A stretch of 58,559 bases of DNA from Pseudonocardia nigra. Its GTDB lineage: Bacteria; Actinomycetota; Actinomycetes; Mycobacteriales; Pseudonocardiaceae. A program made the position numbers and the translations under genes. Numbering within the stretch: the stretch's first letter is position 1; each line of letters opens with the position of its first letter. The stretch spans positions 1 to 58,559 of the forward strand of contig NZ_JAHKRK010000024.1 of the NCBI RefSeq assembly GCF_019396355.1. The letters run 5' to 3'. Under the pieces are notes generated by a model. It saw nothing but the letters and a program-made list of their open reading frames with translations. It made no database searches and was not told the origin of the DNA. This document shows positions 15,427 through 23,111 of this stretch, piece after piece.

Positions 15427-17937
15427 GTGACGGCAACGAATGCATCCGGAACCGACCGTCCCGGAACCGACCGCATCGCGGAGCCGTGGGGCGCCCGCAC
15501 CCCGTACGGCCCGGGCGGTACCTGGCCGGTGCGGGTGGACGAGCACCTCGCGGACGGGGTCGACCCGGAGGCGGTGCAGCGCTGGGTCCGGTCGGCGTCG
15601 ATCCTGCACTCCAACGGCGACGCGATGGACATCGCGGTGGCCGACGGGAGGATCGTCGGGGTCCGGGGCCGGGCGGAGGACCGCGTCAACCACGGGCGCC
15701 TGGGCCCCAAGGACCTGTACGGCTGGCAGGCGAACGCCTCGGCCGACCGGCTGACCCGCCCCCTGGTGCGGGAGGGCGGGCGCCTGGTCGAGACCGACTG
15801 GGACACCGCCATGAACCGCATCGTGGCCCGCAGCAAGGAGCTGCTCGCCGAGCAGGGCCCGAGCGCGCTGGGCTTCTACACGACCGGGCAGCTGTTCCTC
15901 GAGGAGTACTACACGCAGGCCGCGGTGGGGCACGGGGCGCTGTCCACCAACCACATGGACGGCAACACGCGGCTGTGCACCGCGACGGCCGCCGCCGCGC
16001 TGAAGGAGACCTTCGCCTGCGACGGCCAGCCCGGCTCCTACACCGACATCGACCACGCCGACGTCATCGCGCTGTTCGGGCACAACATGGCCGAGACGCA
16101 GACGGTGCTGTGGACGCGGATCCTCGACCGGCTCGCCGGGCCGAACCCGCCCGCCATCGTGTGCGTCGACCCGCGCGACACCCCGGTCGCCCGCGCGGCC
16201 CGCGAGGGCGGCGGGGTGCACCTCGCGCCGCTGCCGGGCACGAACGTCGCCCTGATGAACGGGCTGCTGCACGAGATCATCACCAACGGCTGGATCGACC
16301 GCGAGTACATCGACGCGCACACCGTCGGTTTCGCGGAGCTGGAGAAGCGGATCGCCGACTACCCGCCCGAGCGGGTGGCGCCGATCTGCGGTCTGGACGC
16401 GGCGCAGATCCGCGAGGCGGCGCGGGTGCTCGGGCACGCCGAGCGGCTGCTGTCCACCGTGCTGCAGGGCTTCTACCAGTCCCACCAGGCCTCGGCGGCG
16501 GCCGTGCAGGTCAACAACCTCAACCTCGTGCGCGGCATGCTGGGCCGCCCCGGCTGCGGGATCCTGCAGATGAACGGGCAGCCCACCGCGCAGAACACGC
16601 GCGAGTGCGGCGCCGACGGCGACATGGCCGGGTTCCGGAACTGGACGAACGACAGCCACGTCGCCGACCTCGCGAAGCACTGGAACCTCGACCCGTTCCA
16701 GATCCCGCACGCGGTGCCGCCCACCCACGCGATGCAGATCTTCCGCTACGCGGAGGAGGGCTCGATCCGGTTCCTGTGGGTCACGGGGACCAACCCCGCG
16801 GTGTCGCTGCCGGAGCTGTCGCGGATCCGCTCGATCCTGGCCCAGGAGCGGCTGTTCCTCGTGGTGCAGGACATCTTCCTCACCGAGACCGCGCAGCTCG
16901 CCGACGTCGTGCTCCCCGCCGCCACGTGGGGTGAGAAGACCGGCTGCTTCACCAACGTCGACCGGACCGTGCACATCTCCGACAAGGCGGTGGACCCACC
17001 CGGGCAGGCGCGTCCCGACCTGGACATCTTCCTCGACTACGCCCGCCGCATGGACTTCCGTGACCTCGACGGGCAGCCGTTCCCGCAGTGGCACGACGCC
17101 GAGTCGGCCTTCGCGGCGTGGGCGGCCTCCACCGAGGGCAGGCCGTGCGACTACACCGGCCTCAGCCACGACAAGCTGCGCGCCGCGCCGTCGGGCATCC
17201 AATGGCCGTGCAATGCCGAGAACCCCGACGGCACCGAGCGGCTCTACACCGACGGGAAGTTCTTCGCGAAGCCGGACTACTGCGAGAGCTACGGCCGGGA
17301 CATGATCACCGGGGCGCCGCTGGAACCGACCGAGTACAAGGCGCTCAACCCCGACGGCAAGGCGATCATCAAGGCCGCCGGGTACCTCCCGCCGCACGAG
17401 CGGCCCGACGCCGAGCACCCGTTCGCCCTGACGACCGGCCGCACGCTCTACCAGTTCCACACCCGGACCAAGACCGGCCGGGCGCCGCAGCTGCAGGATG
17501 CCGCCCCCGAGGTGTGGGTGGAGTGCTCCGCCGGGGACGCCGAGCGGCTCGGGCTCGCCGAGGGCGACCTGGCCGAGGTCACCACCGCCCGCGGCGCCGT
17601 GCGGGCCCGCGTGCGGATCAGCGGCATCCGCGACGGTGTGCTGTTCGTCCCCTTCCACTACGGCTACTGGGACCGCGCCGGGGACGCGGAGCAGGACGGC
17701 GACCACGACCGGGCCGCCAACGAGCTCACCCCGACCGACTGGGACCCGGTGTCCAAGCAGCCGCTGTTCAAGACCGCCGCCGCGAGCATCACCCGCGTCG
17801 CCGGCAACGACGGGCGGGCCGCACCCGCCCCCACCACGACCGGTTCACGACCGGTGACCGAGGGCGTGCCGCCCACCCGGGGCGGGCCCGCCGCCCACGC
17901 GACCGAACGCCGGCAGCAGAGCGAGGGAGCTCGATGA
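15427..17937 (+). CDS. Molybdopterin oxidoreductase (formate dehydrogenase/nitrate reductase family) lacking the N-terminal Fe-S cysteines
   Basis: 836 residues. The COG0243 core is clear: FYTTGQLFLEEYYTQ, NTRLCTATAAAALKETF with Cys184 in the Mo-ligand position, LFGHNMAETQTV, and the C-terminal molydopterin-dinucleotide domain from about 655 (FALTTGRTLYQFHTRTKTGR). In this family the N-terminal site normally reads SACxLCSNGC, binding a 4Fe-4S cluster; here residues 56-65 are SASILHSNGD, so the three Cys are replaced by Ser58, His61 and Asp65. The protein may have a changed cluster or none. Substrate is unknown: FDH-like and assimilatory nitrate-reductase-like enzymes both have a Cys at position 184. 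No Tat signal is visible. The start is supported by the leaderless promoter, and the stop overlaps the next gene by four bases. Confidence 0.88.
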   Translation: MTATNASGTDRPGTDRIAEPWGARTPYGPGGTWPVRVDEHLADGVDPEAVQRWVRSASILHSNGDAMDIAVADGRIVGVRGRAEDRVNHGRLGPKDLYGWQANASADRLTRPLVREGGRLVETDWDTAMNRIVARSKELLAEQGPSALGFYTTGQLFLEEYYTQAAVGHGALSTNHMDGNTRLCTATAAAALKETFACDGQPGSYTDIDHADVIALFGHNMAETQTVLWTRILDRLAGPNPPAIVCVDPRDTPVARAAREGGGVHLAPLPGTNVALMNGLLHEIITNGWIDREYIDAHTVGFAELEKRIADYPPERVAPICGLDAAQIREAARVLGHAERLLSTVLQGFYQSHQASAAAVQVNNLNLVRGMLGRPGCGILQMNGQPTAQNTRECGADGDMAGFRNWTNDSHVADLAKHWNLDPFQIPHAVPPTHAMQIFRYAEEGSIRFLWVTGTNPAVSLPELSRIRSILAQERLFLVVQDIFLTETAQLADVVLPAATWGEKTGCFTNVDRTVHISDKAVDPPGQARPDLDIFLDYARRMDFRDLDGQPFPQWHDAESAFAAWAASTEGRPCDYTGLSHDKLRAAPSGIQWPCNAENPDGTERLYTDGKFFAKPDYCESYGRDMITGAPLEPTEYKALNPDGKAIIKAAGYLPPHERPDAEHPFALTTGRTLYQFHTRTKTGRAPQLQDAAPEVWVECSAGDAERLGLAEGDLAEVTTARGAVRARVRISGIRDGVLFVPFHYGYWDRAGDAEQDGDHDRAANELTPTDWDPVSKQPLFKTAAASITRVAGNDGRAAPAPTTTGSRPVTEGVPPTRGGPAAHATERRQQSEGAR

Positions 17938-18422
17938 AGAAGGTCAAGATGGTGCTGCGCGAGCTGCACCGCTCGGAGAACGGCCTCGCCCGCATGCTGC
18001 TCACGATCGCCGACCGCCACCGCGTGGACCACGAGGTCTTCCACGTGGCCCGCGACATCGCGCAGTGGTCGCAGATCCACGTGCACGAGATCGCCGAGGT
18101 GGGCCGGAACCACGGGCTCCGGCTCGACCCCGTGCCCACCGGCGGCGCCCCCGCCGTGGTCGAGCGGCTCGCGCAGCGCACGAGCGTGCTGCTCGGCAGG
18201 CGCCCCGAGCCCGGCCTGATGCTGCTGGCCGACCTGCGGCGCCTGCACCGCAAGGCGGCGGGCGTCTCGCTGGACTGGGAGCTGCTCGGTCAGAGCGCGC
18301 AGGCCACCCAGCGACGGGACCTGCTCGAGCTCTCGCAGCGCTGCCACCCGCAGACGCTGCGGCAGATGCGCTGGGCGAACGCTCAGCTCAAGCAGGTGGC
18401 CCCGCAGGTGCTGGCCAGCTGA
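17934..18422 (+). CDS. Helical histidine-rich protein coupled to the oxidoreductase
   Basis: 162 residues, starting MKKVKMVLRELHRSENGL. The predicted structure is almost all helix, and the first half has His and Glu/Asp spaced like a small helical metal-binding bundle: ELHRSENGL, DRHRVDHEVFH and IHVHEIAEVGRNHG. This suggests a ferritin-like or hemerythrin-like fold, but no standard family is recognised. The ATG overlaps the oxidoreductase stop (ATGA), a strong sign of coupled production, so it may be an electron-transfer, assembly or protective partner. The gene ends seven bases from the convergent STAS gene. Confidence 0.7.
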   Translation: MKKVKMVLRELHRSENGLARMLLTIADRHRVDHEVFHVARDIAQWSQIHVHEIAEVGRNHGLRLDPVPTGGAPAVVERLAQRTSVLLGRRPEPGLMLLADLRRLHRKAAGVSLDWELLGQSAQATQRRDLLELSQRCHPQTLRQMRWANAQLKQVAPQVLAS

Positions 18423-18429
18423 TCCGCGC

Positions 18430-18888
18430 TCAGGACGACCGGCCCGTCGATCCGGCGGGCCGGTCGGCGAGGGCGAGCTCGCCGAGCACGACATCGAGGG
18501 TGTCGCCGTGCGCCAGCACGGGGCCGAGGCCGGTGATCTCCAGCACCCGCCGCACGCACCGGGTGGCGCCCGCCGTGCGGAACCCCACCCCGTGTGCCTG
18601 GGCGTGCCGGCGCGCGTCCATCAACACGACGAGCCCCGTGGACCCGCAGAAGGTGACACCGCACAGGTCGACGACCAGGTGCCGCGGGCCGGCCGCCACG
18701 GCGGCGAACGCCGCGTCGCGCAGCAGCGGAGCGGTGCACAGGTCGACCTCGCCCGCCGGCGAGAGCACGCGGACCCCGGGACGGGGCTCGCCGACCGGGA
18801 CGTGCAGCAGGTCGCGCCGCAGCGGTGTATCGTCGTGCAGCACCGCGCGGCTGCGGCGCGCGCGGGCGGCCTCGAAGCGCTGGGTCAT
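18430..18888 (-). CDS. STAS-domain anti-anti-sigma factor
   Basis: 152 residues from ATG 18888 (MTQRFEAARARR); the frame is open to 18948, but the extra residues show no homology. The STAS domain runs from about residue 35 to 140, with VDLCGVTFCGSTGLVVLMDARR holding the phosphorylatable Ser in GSTG (the usual Asp-Ser-Ser-Gly has Gly-Ser-Thr-Gly here). Such proteins bind RsbW-type kinases and free a sigma factor when dephosphorylated by PP2C phosphatases; both partner types occur in this window (9206 and 33439), but pairing is unproven. Confidence 0.83.
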   Translation of the reverse strand: MTQRFEAARARRSRAVLHDDTPLRRDLLHVPVGEPRPGVRVLSPAGEVDLCTAPLLRDAAFAAVAAGPRHLVVDLCGVTFCGSTGLVVLMDARRHAQAHGVGFRTAGATRCVRRVLEITGLGPVLAHGDTLDVVLGELALADRPAGSTGRSS

Positions 18889-19075
18889 CACGATGAACCC
18901 CGTCCGGTGGGCGACGGTCGGTGGGAGGCGCCGGGCTTTACCCTGCACCCGCCGCTCGCCGGACGCAACACTCCGACACGATCAAGCGACGCACGGTCGC
19001 CGTAGCGGGTCCCGGGTGGGGGGTAGCGCCGTCCGTTCGGGGACGCCGCACCGGATCCTGTTCCGCCCTGTGCGG

Positions 19076-19270
19076 CTATCGCCCCTGATCGGCGTCGGTG
19101 TCGACCACGTCGGGGCTGTCGGCCCGCCCGTCCTCGTCCAGCGCCGACGCATCGGCGTCCGGCCGGTCCTCGGGCGGGGCCGTCATCGTCGGCCCGGCGT
19201 CCTGGTCCGGTTCGGCGTCCTGGTCGGGTTCGTCGGGGTCGTGTTCGTCGGGGTTCTCGGCTCGCGTCAT
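19076..19270 (-). CDS. Small, strongly acidic hypothetical protein
   Basis: 64 residues, MTRAENPDEHDPDEPDQDAEPDQD and so on, about one third Asp/Glu, with no hydrophobic core. It has the composition of an intrinsically disordered protein. The frame extends further upstream, but the ATG at 19270 excludes the unrelated Thr/Ser-rich extension that is antisense to the permease. It is divergent from the permease at 19329. Function unknown and coding status uncertain. Confidence 0.42.
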   Translation of the reverse strand: MTRAENPDEHDPDEPDQDAEPDQDAGPTMTAPPEDRPDADASALDEDGRADSPDVVDTDADQGR

Positions 19271-19328
19271 GGTCGGGGCATACCCGCCGTCGGCGTTTCG
19301 AACGACCGCGCAACGGCGAATTGGTGAC

Positions 19329-20681
19329 ATGGCGACCGATGCGGTGAGCGGAACCCACGAGGACACCCGGCTGCGGCGCGCGGTGAGCGGCAAGGTGCTG
19401 CTGCTGTTCGTGATCGGCGACGTGCTCGGTGCGGGCATCTACACCCTGGTCGGGGAGGCCTCCGCGGAGGCGGGCGGCGCGCTGTGGCTGGCGCTGCTCG
19501 TGGCACTCGGGCTGGCTCTGCTGACCGCGGCCTCCTACGTCGAGCTCGTCACCCGGTTCCCGCGCGCGGGCGGCGCCGCGGTGTTCGCCCACCGGGCGTT
19601 CCGCAGCGAGGCCGTCTCGTTCCTGATCGGCTTCTGCGGGCTCGCGGCGGGCGTCACCAGCGTGGCCGGGCTGGCGCTGGCGTTCGGCGGCGAGTACCTC
19701 GCCGCGCTCGTCGATCTGCCGCCGCTACCCGTCGCGCTGGCGTTCCTGCTCGCGATCGGGCTGCTCAACGCGCGCGGCATCGCCGAGTCGATGGGCGCGA
19801 ACGTCGTCATGACGCTGACCGAGTCGGCGGGCCTCGTGCTCGTCGTCGTCCTCGGCGTGCTCGTCGTCAGCCGCGGGGACGCCGACGCGGCCCGGCTCAC
19901 CGCCATGCCCGCACCCGACGCCGGCGGCATCGCGATCGCGGTGCTCGCGGCCGCGGCACTCGCCTTCTACTCGTTCGTCGGCTTCGAGACGTCGGCCAAC
20001 CTCGCCGAGGAGACGAAGAACGTGCGCCGCAGCTACCCCCTCGCGCTCATCGGCGGGCTGCTCGTCGCCGGGGTGCTGTACCTGCTCGTCGGGCTCACCG
20101 TGACGGTCACCGTGCCGCCCGAGCAGCTCACCGGCTCGACGGGCCCGCTGCTCGAGGTCGTGCGGGTCGCCGACGTCGGCGTCCCGACCTCGCTGTTCGC
20201 GATCGTCGCCCTCGTCGCGGTGGCCAACACCGCGCTGCTCACCGGGATCTACTCCAGCCGCCTCGCCTACGGGATGGTCACCGACGGGCTGCTGCCCGCG
20301 GTGCTCGGCCGTGTGCTGCCCGGCAGGCGTACGCCGTGGGTGGCCATCGTCGCCACCCTGGCGGTGTCGGTGGCGCTGACGTTCACCGGTGACCTCGCCG
20401 ACCTGGCCAACACCGTCGTCCTGCTGCTGCTCGTGACGTTCGCCAGCACCAACCTGGCGGTGATCGTGCTGCGCCGCAGGCCGCAGGAGGGCGAGGCCGA
20501 CCACGTCCGCGTGCCGCTGGTCCTGCCCGCGCTCGGGCTGCTGTCGTGCGTGGCGCTCGCGACCCAGCAGGAGGCGGGGGTGTGGCTGCGCGCCGGGCTG
20601 CTGCTCCTGCTGGGCGTGGTGCTGTACGGGATCACCCGCCTGGGCCGCGCCGTGGGCGGGCGGCGCGCCGCCCGCGGCTGA
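19329..20681 (+). CDS. APC-family amino acid permease
   Basis: 450 residues with about twelve membrane segments. The N-terminus has the APC substrate-loop motif VIGDVLGAGIYTLVGE (about residues 28-43) and the consensus block AFYSFVGFETSANLAEETKNVRRSYP (about 214-239, including the conserved Glu-Glu-Thr/Lys-Asn). It should import an amino acid or polyamine with protons; which one is not readable. The ATG at 19329 follows a GGTGAC site and removes an unrelated N-terminal extension. Stand-alone gene, divergent from the acidic small ORF. Confidence 0.9.
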   Translation: MATDAVSGTHEDTRLRRAVSGKVLLLFVIGDVLGAGIYTLVGEASAEAGGALWLALLVALGLALLTAASYVELVTRFPRAGGAAVFAHRAFRSEAVSFLIGFCGLAAGVTSVAGLALAFGGEYLAALVDLPPLPVALAFLLAIGLLNARGIAESMGANVVMTLTESAGLVLVVVLGVLVVSRGDADAARLTAMPAPDAGGIAIAVLAAAALAFYSFVGFETSANLAEETKNVRRSYPLALIGGLLVAGVLYLLVGLTVTVTVPPEQLTGSTGPLLEVVRVADVGVPTSLFAIVALVAVANTALLTGIYSSRLAYGMVTDGLLPAVLGRVLPGRRTPWVAIVATLAVSVALTFTGDLADLANTVVLLLLVTFASTNLAVIVLRRRPQEGEADHVRVPLVLPALGLLSCVALATQQEAGVWLRAGLLLLLGVVLYGITRLGRAVGGRRAARG

Positions 20682-20743
20682 CCTCGCCGGCCTCGTCCGG
20701 GCCGGTCCCCCTGCCGGACTGGGCCGATCGGGCACAGCGTGTG

Positions 20744-20767
20744 GTTGCCCGTCCCCGGGCGGGGTAG
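20744..20767 (+). promoter_or_regulatory. Sigma-B-like promoter for the DUF3618/holin operon
   Basis: GTTG (20744-20747), 14 bases, GGGTAG (20762-20767), close to the GTTT-N14-16-GGGTA consensus. It lies about 50 bases before the ATG at 20819 and is the best candidate promoter of the three-gene unit 20819-23039. Confidence 0.55.
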
Positions 20768-20818
20768 CCCAACTGGCGATCAGATCGGCCACATCGACGA
20801 GGACAGGGAGCTTGCTCG

Positions 20819-21778
20819 ATGAGTCAGCACACGAGCGGTTACGGGCCGGGGGCCGCTGCCGGTCCCGGAACCGGCGGAGGCACCGGCCAGGTTGCGCGCG
20901 ACGAAGCGGCACAGGTGGGCCGGACCGGCGCCGAGGCGGGCAAGCACGTCGCGAACACCGCGGCGGAGCAGGCAGGCGCAGTGGCCGACGAGGCCCGCCG
21001 CCAGGCCAAGGACCTGCTCGGCGAGGCCCGCAACCAGGCCAACGAGCAGGCCAGGAACGGCCAGCAGAAGGCCACCGACGGCCTGCGCGCCCTCGCCGCG
21101 GAACTCCACGAGATGGCCGACCGCGGCGACCAGCACGGACCGGCGTCCGATCTCGCCAAGCAGGCGGCGAGCCGGGTCGACGACGCCGCGGAGTGGCTCA
21201 GCCGCCGGGAACCGGGCGACCTGCTCGAGGAGGTCCGCAACCTGGCACGGCGCCGCCCCGGTGCGTTCCTGATCGGCGCGGCCCTCGCCGGCGCGGTGGC
21301 CGGGCGGCTGACGCGCGGCGCCGTCGACGCCAACCGCGACACGAGTGGGCAGCACGCCGCGCCGCCGCCGGTTCCCGCGCCACGCCCGGCCGCCGCCCCG
21401 CCCCCCGGGTACCCCGCGGGCCCGCCCACGCCGCTGCCGTACGACGCGCCCGGCGCCGCCTACCCGCCGCCGGGAGGCCCGGTCGGGGCCCCGGGCGGGC
21501 CGCCGCCGTACGCACCGGGCTCCGCCCCGCCCGGCGTCCCCGCCGGTGGCCCCGGCTACCCGGCGCCGCCCGCTTACCCCGCACCGGGCGGGCCCGGCCC
21601 GGCGCCCGCCGGTCCGGGTGCACCCGGCTCCGGTCCCCCGCCGCCGGCCCGGCCGGGCGACCCGCCGCGGTCGGAGGCGACGACGGTCGGTGACTACGTC
21701 GAGGACCTGGAGCGTGGCGCCGCACCGCGGCCGGACAATCCGGTGCACCCGAACCCGCAGCACGGGGGTCCCCGATGA
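20819..21778 (+). CDS. Helix-rich protein with proline-rich C-terminal tail
   Basis: 319 residues. Residues 30-130 are an Ala/Gln/Glu-rich amphipathic helix (AAEQAGAVADEARRQAKDLLGEARNQANEQ) like plant LEA or bacterial stress proteins; a single membrane segment RRPGAFLIGAALAGAVAGRL follows near 145-165, and then a long Pro/Gly/Ala/Tyr tail with PPPGYPAGPP-like repeats. It probably sits in the cytoplasmic membrane with the tail extended in the cytosol or envelope. It is the first gene of a unit with a holin-like and a DUF3618 protein, a set common in actinomycetes, often with general-stress genes. The stop overlaps the next ATG. Role unknown. Confidence 0.8.
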   Translation: MSQHTSGYGPGAAAGPGTGGGTGQVARDEAAQVGRTGAEAGKHVANTAAEQAGAVADEARRQAKDLLGEARNQANEQARNGQQKATDGLRALAAELHEMADRGDQHGPASDLAKQAASRVDDAAEWLSRREPGDLLEEVRNLARRRPGAFLIGAALAGAVAGRLTRGAVDANRDTSGQHAAPPPVPAPRPAAAPPPGYPAGPPTPLPYDAPGAAYPPPGGPVGAPGGPPPYAPGSAPPGVPAGGPGYPAPPAYPAPGGPGPAPAGPGAPGSGPPPPARPGDPPRSEATTVGDYVEDLERGAAPRPDNPVHPNPQHGGPR

Positions 21779-22314
21779 CGGCACCCACTCCCCCCACCGG
21801 CAGCGGCGCGTACGCGCCTCCGGCGGGACCGGCGGGACCGGCGGGACCGGCCGGGCCGGCGGGCCCACCCCCGGGCGCGCCACCGGCGGCCGCCGCCCAC
21901 CAGGCCCACCAGCCGGGCCCGGACATCTCCAACGCCTCGGTGGGCGAGCTGCTCTCCAACGTGACCCGGGACCTGTCGACCCTCATGCGCCAGGAGCTCG
22001 CGCTGGCACAGGCCGAGATCAAGCAGGAGGCGGCGAAGACCGGCAAGGCGGCGGGCGCCCTCAGCGGTGCCGCACTGGCCGGGTACTTCGTCCTGCTGTT
22101 CCTGTCGCTCGCGCTGTGGGGCGGGCTGTCCAACGTCATGGACGCCGGCTGGGCGGGGCTCATCGTCGCCGTCGTGTGGGGCGTCATCGCGGCCGTGCTG
22201 GCCTCCATGGGCCGCACCAAGCTGCGCCAGGTGCACCCCAAGCCGGAGCGCACCGTCGACACCCTCAGCCACGTTCCCGACGCACTCAAAGGCCAGCGAG
22301 GAGGACCAGCGTGA
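21775..22314 (+). CDS. Phage-holin-superfamily (DUF1469/YqjE-like) membrane protein
   Basis: 179 residues. A 45-residue Gly/Pro/Ala leader with GPAGPAGPAGPAGP repeats precedes the family core: SVGELLSNVTRDLSTLMRQELALAQAE, an amphipathic helix, then two membrane segments (about residues 95-115 and 123-145) and a basic tail. Members of this Actinobacterial holin group are not phage lysis proteins; they are small envelope proteins of unknown role. ATGA overlap with the upstream gene and GTGA overlap with the next one show a tightly coupled operon. Confidence 0.88.
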   Translation: MTAPTPPTGSGAYAPPAGPAGPAGPAGPAGPPPGAPPAAAAHQAHQPGPDISNASVGELLSNVTRDLSTLMRQELALAQAEIKQEAAKTGKAAGALSGAALAGYFVLLFLSLALWGGLSNVMDAGWAGLIVAVVWGVIAAVLASMGRTKLRQVHPKPERTVDTLSHVPDALKGQRGGPA

Positions 22315-23039
22315 CCAGCCCGAGCTACGGGACGGGCGGCGGCCAGGCCGCCGATCCCGACCAGATCCGCCGTGACATCGAGCGGACGCAGTCGCACCTC
22401 AGCACCGACGTCGACGCCCTCACCGAGAAGGTGACGCCGGGCCGGGTCGTCGAGCGCCGCATGAACCGGGCCCGCAGCACCGCGGGCCGCTGGAAGGACA
22501 AGGTGATGGGCAGCAACCCGCTCCACTCGAGCACACACACCGTCTCCGGCACGCACGCGGGCGGCGGGGCCCGCGAGACCGCGCACCACATGGCCGACTC
22601 GGTGTCCGGTACCACGTCGTCGGGCGCGTCCGGCGTCTCCGACGCCGCCTCGAGCGCGGCACACACCGTGTCCGAGGCGCCCGCGGCGGCGCGCCGGCAG
22701 GCCCAGGGCAACCCCCTCGCCGCCGGGCTCATCGCGTTCGGCGCCGGCTGGCTGATCTCGTCGCTGCTGCCCGCGAGCAACCGCGAGCAGGAGCTGGCGA
22801 CCCAGGCCAAGGACCGCGCCGGAGAGTACGGGCAGCCGGTGGCCGAGGCCGCGAAGCAGGCGGCCACCGAGGTGAAGGACAACCTCAGCGGGCCGGCGCA
22901 GGAGGCCGCGGAGTCGGTGAGGTCGACCGCCACGGAGGCCGGCCGGACCGTCGCCGACGAGGGCCGCTCGGCCGGCCAGCAGGTGCAGGGCCAGGCCAAG
23001 GACTCCGCGGGCCACGTGCGGGACAACGCCCAGCAGTAG
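22311..23039 (+). CDS. DUF3618 domain protein
   Basis: 242 residues from a GTG that overlaps the previous stop. The N-terminal DUF3618 core is PDQIRRDIERTQSHLSTDVDALTEKVTPGRVVERR (about residues 15-50). A central stretch NPLAAGLIAFGAGWLISSLLPAS (about 138-160) is membrane spanning, and the C-terminal part is an Ala/Gln/Glu-rich helix (ATQAKDRAGEYGQPVAEAAKQAATEVKDN) resembling LEA/apolipoprotein repeats. Likely an envelope stress protein acting with its two upstream neighbours. A clear terminator follows 17 bases after the stop. Confidence 0.88.
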   Translation: MTSPSYGTGGGQAADPDQIRRDIERTQSHLSTDVDALTEKVTPGRVVERRMNRARSTAGRWKDKVMGSNPLHSSTHTVSGTHAGGGARETAHHMADSVSGTTSSGASGVSDAASSAAHTVSEAPAAARRQAQGNPLAAGLIAFGAGWLISSLLPASNREQELATQAKDRAGEYGQPVAEAAKQAATEVKDNLSGPAQEAAESVRSTATEAGRTVADEGRSAGQQVQGQAKDSAGHVRDNAQQ

Positions 23040-23055
23040 CCCTCGCACGACAACG

Positions 23056-23079
23056 GCCCCTTCCCGCTCGGGAAGGGGC
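23056..23079 (+). terminator. Terminator after the DUF3618 gene
   Basis: An 11-bp perfect stem GCCCCTTCCCG / CGGGAAGGGGC with a two-base loop, followed by GGTTCTCGTCGT, a weakly T-rich run. It lies between the DUF3618 gene and the convergent Rv2629-like gene and could serve both. Confidence 0.75.
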
Positions 23080-23111
23080 GGTTCTCGTCGTCCGTCTCTC
23101 GTCCGGGCGGG

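Noticed and set aside
21821..21890. Collagen-like protein in the holin gene
   Set aside because: The GPA repeats are only a short leader of a holin-family protein; typical of high-GC low-complexity tracts.
21775..22314. Prophage holin
   Set aside because: No other phage genes are present; this holin-superfamily type is a resident actinobacterial envelope protein next to DUF3618.
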